64,000 nt of DNA, taken from positions 1,550,001 to 1,614,000 of the forward strand of contig JAPDHM010000001.1 of assembly GCA_030704425.1 (NCBI GenBank), in the 5' to 3' direction. Of this stretch, positions 63,814 to 64,000 are shown one piece after another. The notes under the pieces were generated by a model. The model ran no database searches. It was not told the origin of the DNA and saw nothing but the letters and a program-made list of their open reading frames with translations. Position numbers and translations under genes: made by a program. The DNA is from Rhodobacteraceae bacterium IMCC1909 (GTDB taxonomy: Bacteria > Pseudomonadota > Alphaproteobacteria > Rhodobacterales > Rhodobacteraceae). Each line of letters begins with the position of its first letter. Positions within the stretch are counted from its first letter, which is position 1.

Positions 63814-64000
63814 ATGACACGCATTATCACATCCCTTTCGGAGATTTCCAAGTCCTATGATGCCCTATTTTGCGACCTCTGGGGCTGCGTTCATAATGGG
63901 TTGGCACCATTCGCGGAGGCGGTGGCGGCGCTGCAGGCCTTCCGCGCCAGGGGCGGCACAGTGATGCTGGTGACCAACGCCCCGCGCGCCCATGCGCCCG
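63814..64000 (+). CDS. HAD-superfamily hydrolase TIGR01459-like (partial)
   Basis: The first 62 codons before the right edge encode a HAD motif FCDLWGCVHNG (about 19-29), where Asp is the nucleophile, and VTNAPRAHAP, the motif II region. This matches the TIGR01459/NagD-like group of phosphatases. The remainder lies outside the window. Probably co-transcribed with ppaC. Confidence 0.75.
   Translation, partial: MTRIITSLSEISKSYDALFCDLWGCVHNGLAPFAEAVAALQAFRARGGTVMLVTNAPRAHAP

Overview
The window reads as chromosomal DNA of a marine alphaproteobacterium, most likely a Roseobacter-group member of the Rhodobacterales with moderate GC. The basis is gene content: a fused sat-cysC, a DUF1150/Hsp20 pair, Lrp divergent from trxB, a dimethylglycine-dehydrogenase-like flavoprotein beside an MttB-like methyltransferase, TRAP and polyamine-type ABC transporters, and a complete-looking paa catabolon. 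I saw no rRNA, tRNA, CRISPR array, prophage or intact transposase. Genes are dense, often with ATGA start/stop overlaps.

Layout. 1-7.1 kb: fabI, a PLP dehydratase with a haloacid-dehalogenase-like protein, an enol-lactonase, an MFS exporter, and a zinc alcohol dehydrogenase coupled to an enolase-superfamily dehydratase. 7.1-19 kb: a one-carbon/methylamine block (DMGDH/GcvT flavoprotein, MttB-like protein, rhodanese, class III aminotransferase, gcvTHP) ending in a frameshifted DadA-like gene. 19-28.3 kb: transport and oxidation (PotD-like binding protein; Rieske oxygenase plus PotABC-like operon; TRAP transporter; PhyH-type oxygenase). 28.3-39.3 kb: phenylacetate degradation in two divergent operons, paaZXABCDE and paaGIJKR, with two regulators (PaaX, PaaR). 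39.3-48.5 kb: aroQ, an aromatic amino acid decarboxylase, an SDR, a double GNAT, the ybjN-proC-csaA run, ubiK, and lgt-midA-pgeF. 48.5-58.2 kb: a 220-bp terminal-inverted-repeat element, lrp/trxB, sat-cysC, hsp20, purEK, a lipase, and groESL under a CIRCE element. 58.3-62.1 kb: a decayed island of TbpB-like surface lipoproteins around a creatinase-like M24 protein. 62.1-64 kb: a DUF2161 protein, Mn-dependent pyrophosphatase and the start of a HAD hydrolase.

How the genes work together. The 7-18 kb block could strip methyl groups from glycine-betaine-type compounds and feed dimethylglycine or sarcosine to glycine and then to the glycine cleavage system, with folate as one-carbon carrier. The paa block covers activation (PaaK), epoxidation (PaaABCDE), isomerisation (PaaG), ring cleavage and oxidation (PaaZ), thiolysis (PaaJ) and a rescue thioesterase (PaaI). 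PaaF and PaaH must be supplied from elsewhere.

The least explained signals are the TIR element and its solo end, the AT-rich 12-bp inverted repeat between paaX and paaA, the DnaA-box-like 19-bp tandem repeat at 45.2 kb, the palindrome at the gcvT promoter, and the homopolymer-frameshifted lipoprotein beside two decayed relatives. No clear-cut new multi-gene system was found.
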